DNA of 64,000 nt from Fodinicurvata sp. EGI_FJ10296 (GTDB taxonomy: Bacteria; Pseudomonadota; Alphaproteobacteria; DSM-16000; Inquilinaceae): the NCBI RefSeq assembly GCF_040712075.1, contig NZ_JBFCVL010000002.1, positions 248,001-312,000 on the forward strand. Reading direction: 5' to 3'. A program made the position numbers and the translations under genes. Of this stretch, positions 9,099 through 17,718 are shown piece by piece (the stretch's first letter is position 1; each line of letters begins with the position of its first letter). Under the pieces are notes generated by a model that was not told where the DNA came from, searched no databases, and was given only the letters and a program-made list of their open reading frames with translations.

Positions 9099-10643
9099 TC
9101 AGTACCGCGGGGGCTGCCAATCCCGATAGACGACGGCCAGTCGCGTCAGAAAAATGCCGGCCATCGTGGTCATCAGCGCCCAGAACAGAAGTGTCGGATC
9201 GGCGGCATGGCCGTAGGTGCCGAGAAACAGGCACAGAACCAGCGACCACAGAATCACGGTCTCACCATAGAAGCTGCCGCGCAGGATGGCATTCTCGCCG
9301 TCGCTGCGGATCATGTCGCGCACGATCGCCCCGCCTGTCGCGGTTATCACCGCCAACACCGGCCCCCACAACCATAGTGGGTCGCGGCCGAATTCCACAG
9401 CGATCGTGACCGCGACAACAGTATAGGCGGCAATTCCCGCCGCATCGAAGATGGCCATGACAAAAGCGGGACTGATCCTGCGGCGCATCCGCAGAAGCCA
9501 GTTGACGACATCGAACAACAGCAGCGAACGCCCGCGCATCGCATCGAGCAGCCGATTGAGCAATAACGCTATCCCCAACGTGGCCAGAACGATGAAAATA
9601 TAAACCGGATAATCGAAGATATACGGCTCGCGCAGGATCACCAGATCGCGCAGCACGCCGCCGCCAAGCGCCGGCAGAGCTGCGAGGACGAACGCGCCGT
9701 AGAGCCCGTAACCGCCGGTACGCGCCAGAACCACCGCCGATATCGAAAACGCGATCATGCCAACGGTCAGGATCGCCCCGAACCATGGACCCGCGAGCGC
9801 CATGTCGATCATGATCGGCAAGACGAAGCGGTCATGGATCCGGTCGATCGCGCCGTCCTGCCGCAGATCGGCGAGCGCACGATCGAAGGCTATGACGGTC
9901 GGCTGACCGACCGAATTCTTCGAGAACAGGACGCCAGCCTCGGCACTGTAGACCGGCGCCGGATGCGCCGCGACGTCGCGCCAGCCAGCCTCTGAAACCG
10001 CGGCGTTGCCCACATGGCGATCGATGATGAAACCATCCACGACGCCAACGGAAAACATCGCCATGGCCTGCCTGAGATCCGTGGCGGGCCGAATGACGCC
10101 CTGATTCTGCACCCGCGCGCGAAATGCCTCGAACGCCGGACCGAGATCGTAATCCTCGATCACCGCGATCCGGTGACCGCTTCCCGCCAACCGGTCCAGG
10201 AGGCCTTCGGGCGCCGACACGCTCAGGTCGTCGATATCCTCCCGCCTCATGAACAAGGCTTCCTCGCTGGTCCGGATCGGGTCGGAGAACTGCCCGATCT
10301 CGTTGCGCCAGGGCGTTTCGAAGGCTGCCAATACGGCATCGACGCGTCCGTCGGTCAGGCCGTCAAGGGCACTCGACCAGGCCATTTGCCGGAATACGAC
10401 AGTCATCCCCGCACGGTCGGCGGCTTCCCTCATGATCGTAACGTCGATGCCGCTCAATTCACGGCGATCATCGATGAACTGGTACGGTTCCTGAAGTGAC
10501 CATGCCACATGAAGGACGCTGTCATCGGCGCTGGATACGCGCTCACGCCGTTCCTGGCCATGCGCCGCGGACGCCGCGGCAACAACAACGCTGGATAGCA
10601 CCAGCAGAAAAAATACGATCAGAGAGACGCTTCGGTACCACAT
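9099..10643 (-). CDS. Solute-binding (SBP_bac_3) domain fused to a TRIC/UPF0126 membrane channel
   Basis: A 514-residue fusion. A signal peptide (residues 5-29) precedes a periplasmic amino-acid-type solute-binding domain (about 42-275; LHVAWSLQEPYQFIDDRREL opens it and GIDVTIMREAADRAG follows). About seven membrane segments (285-505) then form the two-fold repeated TRIC/YicG domain, with its paired motifs GGGVLRD (327-333) and GGAIVRD (437-443). TRIC proteins are trimeric cation channels. The fused sensor suggests a channel gated by, or receiving, a periplasmic ligand (inference). It is convergent with the glycine-zipper gene and has no ABC partners beside it. The ligand is unknown. Confidence 0.85.
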   Translation of the reverse strand: MWYRSVSLIVFFLLVLSSVVVAAASAAHGQERRERVSSADDSVLHVAWSLQEPYQFIDDRRELSGIDVTIMREAADRAGMTVVFRQMAWSSALDGLTDGRVDAVLAAFETPWRNEIGQFSDPIRTSEEALFMRREDIDDLSVSAPEGLLDRLAGSGHRIAVIEDYDLGPAFEAFRARVQNQGVIRPATDLRQAMAMFSVGVVDGFIIDRHVGNAAVSEAGWRDVAAHPAPVYSAEAGVLFSKNSVGQPTVIAFDRALADLRQDGAIDRIHDRFVLPIMIDMALAGPWFGAILTVGMIAFSISAVVLARTGGYGLYGAFVLAALPALGGGVLRDLVILREPYIFDYPVYIFIVLATLGIALLLNRLLDAMRGRSLLLFDVVNWLLRMRRRISPAFVMAIFDAAGIAAYTVVAVTIAVEFGRDPLWLWGPVLAVITATGGAIVRDMIRSDGENAILRGSFYGETVILWSLVLCLFLGTYGHAADPTLLFWALMTTMAGIFLTRLAVVYRDWQPPRY

Positions 10644-10752
10644 GATGACCGTATAGCACCGGTATCGGCCGGGGAGAAAATGCCGATTGCCACCGCAGCA
10701 CCCTACCCGGCCAATCCCGCCCCGCCAGTCCGACCTCGCTAGCCATACACGA

Positions 10753-12192
10753 TTAAATCAATCCGGCCAGGGACCGCCATCGGGCGGCATATGCGGCCAG
10801 TCCGGGCAAGTCCAAAGGCGCCACCGTCCGCAGGGCCGGCGGGTGCGGATAGCGGCCAAGATGGCGATCCCACAAAAGCGCGCTGCCCACAACAGTGCCG
10901 TCCCGCTCTTCGGAAACGCGCAACGTGGCGTTCGGGATCAGCGCCGCCAACAGGCCCGGGAAAAGCGGATCGGTGGCGAACGGGCCGTCAATGATCAGGG
11001 TCGGAGCCGCTGCCTCGTCCGCGCCGACGGCGGTCAGACTTTCGCAGGTCATCAGGGCGCAGTACAGACTGGCCAAACTGCGCCGCTCTGCCGGTTGCAG
11101 TCCATCGCCGCCGGTGATCCGCCCCGCACCGCCCGAACCCGGAACCGGCCCGCCGCTGTCGGTGAAGGACGGAAGTGCGACGATGCCGCGCCCGATCACA
11201 TCGGCGGCAACCGAATGCCAGTCCGCGCTGTCCGTTTCCAGCGTCAGACCGTCGGGACCAGCGACCAGTTCGAACTCCCGTCCGATCATGAAGCGCGAGC
11301 ACGCAATCGGATTGCCGTCGACATCCGTATTTGAAACCGTATCCCGGCGCGGATCGAGGCGATCCAACGGTTGTCCGGGGTTGAAGGTGATCAGCCATGT
11401 CCCGGTCGAGAGCAAGGTCCAGTCGCGATCCGGCAGGCAAAGATAGCGCAGGCAATTCGCGCTGCTGTCGTGGATGCCGCAAAGCACGGGAATCGGGACG
11501 GCGGCGCCGACACGGTGGGCGATTTCCTCGCGCAAGACTCCCACCACGTCCCAGGCCGGGCGAACCGGGGCCATCAGCCGATCCCAGCCGCGAGCATGTA
11601 CCAACGAAGAGAGGCGCCTGTTCACTGGGTCCCAAAGATGGGTTTGCGCGGCCAGAGAACTGACATCCGCCGCATTAACGCCGGTCAGGCGCCAGCCCCA
11701 GTACTGCGGATAGGGCATTATGACGCTGGTCCGGGCGAAGGCGTCGGGAAACCGCGTCTGCTGCCAGTATAATTGGCGAGCGAGCGTCAGACCCGCCGGA
11801 TTGGTGGGGGCATAGACCTCGTCGAAGGGCGGCGCGATCCTGGCATATTCGGCGGCGACGTCGTCGGGAATATCGGCTTCGTAGCCCATTACCGGCAGCG
11901 CCAGCCCGCCGGCGTCGTGATCATCGGCATCGGGCTCGGCCCGGTTTGCCACCAACGCGGCCGACGACCCGTGGGTGCACGGAATCACAGCGGCGATCCG
12001 GAACTGTGCCACCGCCTGCGCCAGAGCCTCGATGATCCATCGATAGACATTCCGAGTGTCTAAATGCAAGTAAGGTGACCCGGAAATGGGGGATTGTCGA
12101 CGCCGCCACGTCCAGACGATTTCACCATATGATGAAACGGCCGCGGCTTTGAAGTTCGTTGAACCAATATCCAGAACTAATACGACATCCAT
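10753..12192 (-). CDS. FGGY-family carbohydrate kinase
   Basis: A cytoplasmic ATP-dependent sugar kinase of 479 residues with the FGGY actin-like fold. The N-terminal phosphate-binding loop is VLVLDIGSTNFKAAAVSS (residues 4-21), with CGIHDSSANCLRYL and LLSTGTWLITF in the middle. It resembles rhamnulokinase/fuculokinase relatives but the substrate cannot be assigned. The start has GGAG 8-9 nt upstream. It is divergent from a class II aldolase gene (114 bp between starts). A kinase followed by a class II aldolase is the classic way to cleave a ketose 1-phosphate into DHAP and an aldehyde, so the two probably act together (inference). Confidence 0.85.
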   Translation of the reverse strand: MDVVLVLDIGSTNFKAAAVSSYGEIVWTWRRRQSPISGSPYLHLDTRNVYRWIIEALAQAVAQFRIAAVIPCTHGSSAALVANRAEPDADDHDAGGLALPVMGYEADIPDDVAAEYARIAPPFDEVYAPTNPAGLTLARQLYWQQTRFPDAFARTSVIMPYPQYWGWRLTGVNAADVSSLAAQTHLWDPVNRRLSSLVHARGWDRLMAPVRPAWDVVGVLREEIAHRVGAAVPIPVLCGIHDSSANCLRYLCLPDRDWTLLSTGTWLITFNPGQPLDRLDPRRDTVSNTDVDGNPIACSRFMIGREFELVAGPDGLTLETDSADWHSVAADVIGRGIVALPSFTDSGGPVPGSGGAGRITGGDGLQPAERRSLASLYCALMTCESLTAVGADEAAAPTLIIDGPFATDPLFPGLLAALIPNATLRVSEERDGTVVGSALLWDRHLGRYPHPPALRTVAPLDLPGLAAYAARWRSLAGLI

Positions 12193-12235
12193 TACCCATA
12201 CTCCGGAGTTTTTATTATGATCGTTAATTTTAACA

Positions 12236-12241
12236 TTGACA
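12236..12241 (+). promoter_or_regulatory. Consensus -35 box (TTGACA) in the divergent kinase/aldolase spacer
   Basis: TTGACA lies 65 bp before the aldolase GTG start in an AT-rich 113-bp spacer between divergent genes. No strong -10 follows at the right distance (CTTACT at 17 bp), so an activator may be needed. Only the hexamer is clear. Confidence 0.3.
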
Positions 12242-12305
12242 ATTACATTGCATGGTGACTTACTGTACTAGAAAAAATATCTATCGTTTTCCGAGGAGAC
12301 AGACA

Positions 12306-13010
12306 GTGGCCGCCCTTTCCAATTACGATCTGCGCATCGAGCTGATCGACACCTGCCGCCGGATGAATGCATCCGGAATCAACCAGGGAACGTCGGGCAA
12401 CGTCTCCGTGCGCGTGCCCGAAGGTTTTCTGATCACCCCATCCGGCATTCCTTATGAAACCATGGCCCCGGAGCAGGTCGTGCTCATGGATCTCGACGGT
12501 GGCTATTTCGGCGATTTCCTGCCGTCGAGCGAATGGCGCATGCACATGGACATCCTTCGTCATCACGCCGATGCCGTCGCGGTCGTTCATACCCATTCCG
12601 TCTATGCCACGGCTTTGTCATGTCTTCGCATCGGCATTCCGGCCTTTCACTATATGATCGGCATCGCCGGCGGGCCCGATCTTCGGTGCAGCGATTACGC
12701 GACCTTCGGCACCCAGGCGCTGTCCGAAACCATGCTCACGGCCATGAAGGATCGCACGGCCTGCCTGCTCGCCAATCACGGCATGATCTGCTATGGCGAC
12801 AGCCTGGCCAAGGCCCTCTGGCGGGCGGTAGAGGTCGAGACTTTGGCCAAGCAGTATTTCGTCGCCCGCCAACTCGGCGAGCCCGTCATCCTCTCCGACG
12901 CGGAAATGACCGGCGTTCTGGCCCGCTTCAAATCCTATGGAAAGCAGGCCAGTGAACTGAAGCCAGGCGATGCGCCGGCGGTCGAAATGCCGGTGCACCG
13001 CAGCGCCTGA
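12306..13010 (+). CDS. Class II aldolase/adducin family protein (sugar-phosphate aldolase)
   Basis: A Zn-dependent class II aldolase of 234 residues, like L-fuculose-1-phosphate aldolase. Expected ligands and base are visible: E76 in SSEWRMHMD, H95 and H97 in VVHTHSV, and H158 in LLANHGM. The phosphate-binding loop is INQGTSGNVSVRV (25-37). The GTG at 12306 was chosen because a strong GAGGAG sits 8 nt upstream; an in-frame ATG at 12252 would add an implausible leader overlapping the promoter. The divergent FGGY kinase is the probable partner. The exact ketose phosphate is not deducible. Confidence 0.88.
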   Translation: MAALSNYDLRIELIDTCRRMNASGINQGTSGNVSVRVPEGFLITPSGIPYETMAPEQVVLMDLDGGYFGDFLPSSEWRMHMDILRHHADAVAVVHTHSVYATALSCLRIGIPAFHYMIGIAGGPDLRCSDYATFGTQALSETMLTAMKDRTACLLANHGMICYGDSLAKALWRAVEVETLAKQYFVARQLGEPVILSDAEMTGVLARFKSYGKQASELKPGDAPAVEMPVHRSA

Positions 13011-13017
13011 GAAGCGC

Positions 13018-13043
13018 GCCGGGCGGCAACGGCGCCGCCCGGC
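13018..13043. terminator. Strong hairpin between convergent aldolase and dhaL
   Basis: A perfect 10-bp stem, GCCGGGCGGC/GCCGCCCGGC, with a 6-nt loop. It lies 8 bp after the aldolase stop and 10 bp beyond the dhaL stop, where the two transcription units converge. A U-tract is lacking on both sides, so it may act as a bidirectional transcript-end structure rather than a textbook terminator. Confidence 0.5.
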
Positions 13044-13052
13044 CCAAAACCT

Positions 13053-13682
13053 CTACTGGGCCGGGTGCTTGCCGGCAAAAGCCAGCACCACCCGCTGCAT
13101 CGCCAGCATGCCCGGATCGTCCAGACCGACACTGCGTTCGGCGAATATTCGGGCGCGGCCGATCTTGGCTTCCTTGCCGCGGAAGCGGTCCAGCGTCGTC
13201 TGCACGGCCTCGACCGCCGCCTCACCGATGGCGGCCGGATCGTCCTTGCCGGCAATCGCCGACGCAATGGCATCCAGCGCATCGAGCACCGTCTTGTCTC
13301 CCAGCGACGCCTTGCCTCGCTGCATCATGGCGTCACGGGCGCCGCCGACAAGGTCGCCCAATTCGGGCCACGGCACGTCCGTGCGCCCCTTGGTGGCTTT
13401 CGCCATGTTCATCAGCCCGGTCGCCAGCAAGGTCCCGTAGCTCGACCCGGATGTCTTGGTGAAAGCCTGAGCGCAGGCCATCAGGGCCATGCCGACGTCA
13501 TCCGGCAGGTCGTCAGCCTTTTCCGACACCAGGCGCATGCCCCGCACCATTGTGACGCCCAGATCACCGTCGCCCAGTTGGCCGTCCGCGGCATTAAGCA
13601 TCTCGGCATCGGCCTCCATGGCTATGGTCAGCCGGCCGATCCCCGTTTTGAGCGTGCCGCGCGCTATTGCCGTTGCAGTCAT
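13053..13682 (-). CDS. dhaL: Dihydroxyacetone kinase nucleotide-binding subunit DhaL
   Basis: The ADP/ATP-binding subunit of a dihydroxyacetone-type kinase, 209 residues, all helical. The Asp-rich nucleotide/Mg motif DGQLGDGDLGVTM is followed by TSGSSYGTLLATGL and later GKASLGDKTVLDALD, all diagnostic of the DhaL family. The ATG at 13682 lies 5 bp after the dhaK stop; an upstream alternative would overlap dhaK by 70 bp. The C-terminal motif IGRARIFAERSVGLDDPG is intact. No dhaM (phosphoryl donor) is present nearby, so either ATP is used directly or DhaM is elsewhere. The substrate could be dihydroxyacetone or a tetrulose such as erythrulose. Confidence 0.92.
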   Translation of the reverse strand: MTATAIARGTLKTGIGRLTIAMEADAEMLNAADGQLGDGDLGVTMVRGMRLVSEKADDLPDDVGMALMACAQAFTKTSGSSYGTLLATGLMNMAKATKGRTDVPWPELGDLVGGARDAMMQRGKASLGDKTVLDALDAIASAIAGKDDPAAIGEAAVEAVQTTLDRFRGKEAKIGRARIFAERSVGLDDPGMLAMQRVVLAFAGKHPAQ

Positions 13683-13687
13683 CGGCC

Positions 13688-14686
13688 TCACACCTTCCAG
13701 AATGCGCAGTCGCAAGGCGCCTTGAGCATCTCTTCCATCTCGCCATCGAGCTTGCACAACGTGAACGAGACGCCGGCCATCTCCATCGAGGTCGCATAAC
13801 GCCCGACCAGCGGCACGGCGATGGTCGCGCCTTCGGCTTCCAGGCGCTTCTTTGCGATCCGATAGAGGATATAAAGCTCCTCCGCCGGGGTCGCGCCCAG
13901 CGAATTGACCAGGATCGACACCCGGTCACCGGAAGCAACCGGCATATCCGCCAGCAGCCGATCCATCAGTTCTTCAGCGATCTCGTCGGCCGTGCGCAGC
14001 TTGCCACGCCACACGCCGGGTTCGCCGTGTATGCCCATGCCCATTTCCATTTCGTCATCCGCGATCTGGAAGGTCGGCTTGCCGGCCTGGGGTACGGTGC
14101 AGGGCGTCAGCGCGGCACCAATCGATCGGCAGTTATCCGCCGTTTTCTGTGCGATCGCCGTCACGGCTTCCAGGTCGGCGCCGGTCTCGGCCTTGGCGCC
14201 GGCAATCTTGAAGGCATAGACCATGCCGGCAACGCCGCGCCGCTTTTCCTTTTCGGCCGGTGCGGCGGACGCCACGTCGTCGGTCAGCAACGCCGTCGTC
14301 GTCGGGATGTCCTCCATCTCCACCATATCGCCGGCCATATCGAAATTCATGACGTCGCCGCCATAGTTCCCATAAAGGCGAAGCACGCCGGCGCCGCCAT
14401 TGGCCGCGCGAATGGCATCGGCCATCTGTTCCACAGACGGCGACGCAAAGACATCGCCAATGGCACAGGCATCGAGCAGGCCATGGCCGACATAGCCGGT
14501 GAAGACGGGCAGATGCCCGGAGCCGCCGCCGGAAACGATGCCGACCTTGCCATCCTTCGGCCCGGAGGCACGCGCCACGACACGATCGCCATCGCCGGTC
14601 AACCGGTAGGTTTCGGGATGGGCGGCGACCAGCCCTTCAAGCATCTGATCGACATAGGAATACGGGTCGTTGAGTATCTTCTTCAT
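13688..14686 (-). CDS. dhaK: Dihydroxyacetone kinase substrate-binding subunit DhaK
   Basis: Binds the ketose covalently for phosphorylation by DhaL. The 332-residue protein has the GGGSGH loop (53-58), NYGGD (107-111) and the substrate-binding histidine H220 in GIHGEPG, which forms the hemiaminal bond in E. coli DhaK. It is upstream of dhaL with a 5-bp gap. A promoter with a perfect TATAAT lies about 110 bp before the start, and the SorC-family gene is just upstream on the same strand. Related proteins phosphorylate L- or D-erythrulose in tetritol catabolism, so dihydroxyacetone should not be assumed. Confidence 0.93.
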   Translation of the reverse strand: MKKILNDPYSYVDQMLEGLVAAHPETYRLTGDGDRVVARASGPKDGKVGIVSGGGSGHLPVFTGYVGHGLLDACAIGDVFASPSVEQMADAIRAANGGAGVLRLYGNYGGDVMNFDMAGDMVEMEDIPTTTALLTDDVASAAPAEKEKRRGVAGMVYAFKIAGAKAETGADLEAVTAIAQKTADNCRSIGAALTPCTVPQAGKPTFQIADDEMEMGMGIHGEPGVWRGKLRTADEIAEELMDRLLADMPVASGDRVSILVNSLGATPAEELYILYRIAKKRLEAEGATIAVPLVGRYATSMEMAGVSFTLCKLDGEMEEMLKAPCDCAFWKV

Positions 14687-14804
14687 GATGGACGCAATCC
14701 TCCCGCGGATTCTGGCGTGACGAAATGCACGGCGACCGGAGACCGACTGCCGCGCGGGTACTGAATACTACATGCCCTCTGTTCTTACCAATATCTACTC
14801 TACC

Positions 14805-14833
14805 ATTATATCCAACATCTTGAGATCACAATA
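14805..14833 (-). promoter_or_regulatory. Predicted promoter of dhaKL
   Basis: On the minus strand a perfect TATAAT (plus 14805-14810) is preceded by TATTGT at 17 bp (14828-14833), or TTGTGA at 15 bp. It sits in an AT-rich gap of 274 bp between the SorC gene and dhaK. The leader would be about 110 nt. Confidence 0.4.
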
Positions 14834-14960
14834 CGCAAAATCGGTTTGCTCAATGCCTCTCGCGGACGGAAAATACACCGGCCACCGGCAATTGACGCAT
14901 CGTGTAAAACAATTCGATTCTCGATTGTCTTCCGGGACCGAACGGCCCGCCAGAATGCCC

Positions 14961-16025
14961 TCAATGGTTGGTATGGTCAGGCAGCGTGCTGGCGGACAGG
15001 ACCGTCGCGGTGTCGCCGTCGATGATCATCGCATCGACCAGACCCGACAGCAAAAGCGCCCTGATCGCTGCGATCTTCTCGCCGCCGGCCGCCAGTAGAA
15101 CCGTTGGCACACGACCGACCTCCGCCGCCGGCAGGGCAACCATCCGCCCGTCCAGCGGGTGATCGTGAACGAGACGCCCGTCGGAATCGAAAAAATGGCC
15201 TGCGGTGTCCGCGACCGCACCCGATCCGAGCAGCGCGTTCAGATCCGTTGCGGAGATCATGTCGAGTTGGCGGATGAGCGCCTGCTCATCGAGTTCTCCA
15301 ACCGAAATGATATTGATGTCGGCTTCGCGGGCGACGCCAAGCGTCTCCTGAACGACGCTCTGCGCCATGAGAACCCGGCAATCCGACGGCGTGTCGGCGA
15401 CGAACGGGACCGGAAGGAAGAACCCCTGCCCGCCCGTTCTGGCCGAAAGCCCCTGAACAACTTCGAACGCCGATGCGCCGCCGTGACGGCCGAACGAGCC
15501 CATAAGCGAAACGAACCGCGCCTCGGGCGCCCGGAGGCCGGCCAGATTTGCCGCCATTTCCATGCAGGTCCGTCCCCAGGCAACGCCAACCGTTAGCGAG
15601 GGCGTATGACGCAGCTTGGCCTCGAAAAATCGTGCGGCGGCCACACCGACGGCCCGCCGCGCTATCCGCCCCTGAACGGCGCGTTGATTCGGGTCGCTCA
15701 GATCGAGATCGTCCAGGCCGATCGGCGGCGTCGTCAGACAGAAGTCGAGTTTGAATGAATCGGTGATTGCCTGTTCGACAGCCGACAGCCGAGCGGCATC
15801 GTGATCGATCCTGATCGACACGCGGCCGTCACTGCGCGCTTCCTGAAGCAGACGATTGACCCGCGTCCGGGAAACCCCGAGCTTCGAGGCCACTTCCCCC
15901 TGACTCAGTTCGCCGACATGGTAGAGCCATGCGCACCGCGCGGCCAGCGCCTCGTCAGCCAGGCCGCTCAGTTCCTGCGTCAGCGCAATACCAGTAGATG
16001 CTCCCGCGAGGGTCATCAGCTTCAT
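14961..16025 (-). CDS. SorC/DeoR family sugar-binding transcriptional regulator
   Basis: A 354-residue regulator. The N-terminal helix-turn-helix (about residues 15-60, ELSQGEVASKLGVSRTRVNR) is followed by a SorC-type phosphosugar-binding domain (about 75-350, with LTVGVAWGRTCMEMAANL and a late VPTVLLAAGGEKIAAIRALL). This fold resembles ribose-5-phosphate isomerase and senses sugar phosphates. The ATG at 16025 has a strong GGGAGG 4-5 nt upstream; longer in-frame starts would run into the divergent kinase promoter. It is divergent from the second FGGY kinase operon and upstream of dhaKL, so it is placed to control both. Confidence 0.87.
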   Translation of the reverse strand: MKLMTLAGASTGIALTQELSGLADEALAARCAWLYHVGELSQGEVASKLGVSRTRVNRLLQEARSDGRVSIRIDHDAARLSAVEQAITDSFKLDFCLTTPPIGLDDLDLSDPNQRAVQGRIARRAVGVAAARFFEAKLRHTPSLTVGVAWGRTCMEMAANLAGLRAPEARFVSLMGSFGRHGGASAFEVVQGLSARTGGQGFFLPVPFVADTPSDCRVLMAQSVVQETLGVAREADINIISVGELDEQALIRQLDMISATDLNALLGSGAVADTAGHFFDSDGRLVHDHPLDGRMVALPAAEVGRVPTVLLAAGGEKIAAIRALLLSGLVDAMIIDGDTATVLSASTLPDHTNH

Positions 16026-16067
16026 TTCCTCCCTTATGAAAAAAGTATTGCCATGATACAAATGTGC

Positions 16068-16096
16068 TGTCATCACAAAAGTCACATACAATGACA
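16068..16096. promoter_or_regulatory. Candidate operator in the sorC/FGGY-kinase divergent spacer
   Basis: The inverted repeat TGTCAT-N17-ATGACA lies midway in the 160-bp spacer between the divergent SorC regulator and kinase operon, in locally AT-rich sequence. Binding by the SorC protein is inferred from position only. Confidence 0.3.
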
Positions 16097-16185
16097 TCTG
16101 TCGCAGTGCACAATAGAGTGTGCGGTGCGGTAGGGGTGGAGAAGAAGACGCCGGCACGGCGCGCAACGAACGCGGGAGGTAGCGG

Positions 16186-17718
16186 ATGCCATACGTAGTC
16201 GGGGTCGACGGCGGCACGGAATCCTTGCGTGCCCATGTTTTCACGCTCGACGGAAGAAGCATTGGCACGGCCGCCGCGCCCTATGAAACGCGATTTCCGA
16301 AACCGGGCCGCGCCGAGCAGACGCCCGGCGACTGGTGGCGCGCCTTGGGCACAGCCGTCCGCGGCGCAGTTTCCGACGCGGGAATTGACGCTGGCGACGT
16401 CGCGGCGCTCGGCCTGGACACCACTTCCTGCACGGTCGTTGCCCTCGATGCTGACGGTCACGCGCTCCGCCCGGCTATCTTGTGGATGGATATGCGAGCG
16501 GCCCGCGAGGCAGAGGACGTGCTGGCGACCGGCGATCCGGCTCTGGCGCTGAACGGCGCGGGACAGGGGCCGGTATCGTCGGAATGGATGATCCCCAAGG
16601 CGCTGTGGCTGAAGCGCCACGATCCGGACGTATTCAACAGCGCGGCGACCATCTGCGAGTATCAGGACTATATGATCCGGCACCTGACCGGGCGGCGCGT
16701 CGCCAGTCTCGATAACGTCGCGATGCGGTGGCACTATCGCACCGGGCACGGCGGCTGGCCGACGACGCTGCTGCAGGCTCTTGATCTCGATGTTCTGGCC
16801 GATAAATGGCCGGAAGAGATCGTCGCGCCCGGTGCGCCGGTGGGCAAGCTGACCGCCGAAGCTGCCGATCACCTGGGATTGCCGCAATCCGTCGTGGTCG
16901 CACAGGGCGGCGCGGATGCCTTCATCGGCATGATCGGTCTGGGCGTCGCAAAGCCCGGACAGTTGGCCATGATCACCGGCTCGTCGCATCTGCAACTCGG
17001 CGTCACCGACCAACCGATGTCTGCCCCGGGTCTGTGGGGGAGTTATGCCGACGCCGTCTATCCCGGACGCCACATCATCGAAGGCGGCCAGACATCGACC
17101 GGCTCGATCATCGCCTGGTATCAGCGGTTGACCGGCGATCACGTGGATCTGGAGCGCCTGAACGCCGAGGCGGCGGCTCTGCCGCCGGGCGCCGAAGGTG
17201 TCATGGTGCTGGACCATTTCCAGGGCAACCGCACACCGCATACCGACCCATTGTCGCGTGGGGCCATCACAGGCCTGTCGCTGTCGCACGGCCCCGCCCA
17301 CATTTTCCGCGCCATCATCGAAGGGATCTGCCTGGGCACACGGTCGATCCTGCAGACCATGGACCGCGCGGGTTTTACCGCAAGCGAGATCTTCGTTGCC
17401 GGTGGGGCCACACGCTCGCCGCTCTGGCTGCAGATTCACGCCGATACTGCACAAATTCCGGTCAAGGTGCCCGCCTTCGCCGAAGCCCCCGCACTGGGTT
17501 CCGCGATCCTGGCTGCCGTAGGCGCGGGCTTTTATCCGGATATCGATCAAGCGATCGACGCCATGGTGCGCATCGACCGGACCATCGAGCCGGACGCTTC
17601 CAAAGCAGCGGCCTATGCCGAACTGTTCGATCGCTACGAACAGCTTTACCCGCTGATGAAAACGTTGCGCGACGAGCCCGTCGCGTCTTCGACAAGCAAA
17701 GGTGACGCCGCATCATGA
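16186..17718 (+). CDS. FGGY-family carbohydrate kinase (pentulose/tetritol-kinase-like)
   Basis: A 510-residue FGGY kinase distinct from the one at 10753-12192. The N-terminal loop is VVGVDGGTESLRAHVF (residues 4-19). A middle segment, GGADAFIGMIGLGV then MITGSSHLQLGV, is characteristic of ribulokinase-like members, and FVAGGATRSPLWLQIHAD near the C-terminus is the FGGY signature region. It is the first gene of an operon running straight into a TPP-dependent dehydrogenase (4-bp overlap). Its product therefore probably feeds, or relates to, an alpha-keto substrate of that enzyme. The natural sugar is unknown. Confidence 0.87.
   Translation: MPYVVGVDGGTESLRAHVFTLDGRSIGTAAAPYETRFPKPGRAEQTPGDWWRALGTAVRGAVSDAGIDAGDVAALGLDTTSCTVVALDADGHALRPAILWMDMRAAREAEDVLATGDPALALNGAGQGPVSSEWMIPKALWLKRHDPDVFNSAATICEYQDYMIRHLTGRRVASLDNVAMRWHYRTGHGGWPTTLLQALDLDVLADKWPEEIVAPGAPVGKLTAEAADHLGLPQSVVVAQGGADAFIGMIGLGVAKPGQLAMITGSSHLQLGVTDQPMSAPGLWGSYADAVYPGRHIIEGGQTSTGSIIAWYQRLTGDHVDLERLNAEAAALPPGAEGVMVLDHFQGNRTPHTDPLSRGAITGLSLSHGPAHIFRAIIEGICLGTRSILQTMDRAGFTASEIFVAGGATRSPLWLQIHADTAQIPVKVPAFAEAPALGSAILAAVGAGFYPDIDQAIDAMVRIDRTIEPDASKAAAYAELFDRYEQLYPLMKTLRDEPVASSTSKGDAAS

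Noticed and set aside
15955..17550. A 531-residue minus-strand frame opposite the FGGY kinase gene
   Set aside because: Low-complexity, His/Arg/Gly-rich shadow of the kinase; no ribosome-binding site and it crosses the SorC start region.
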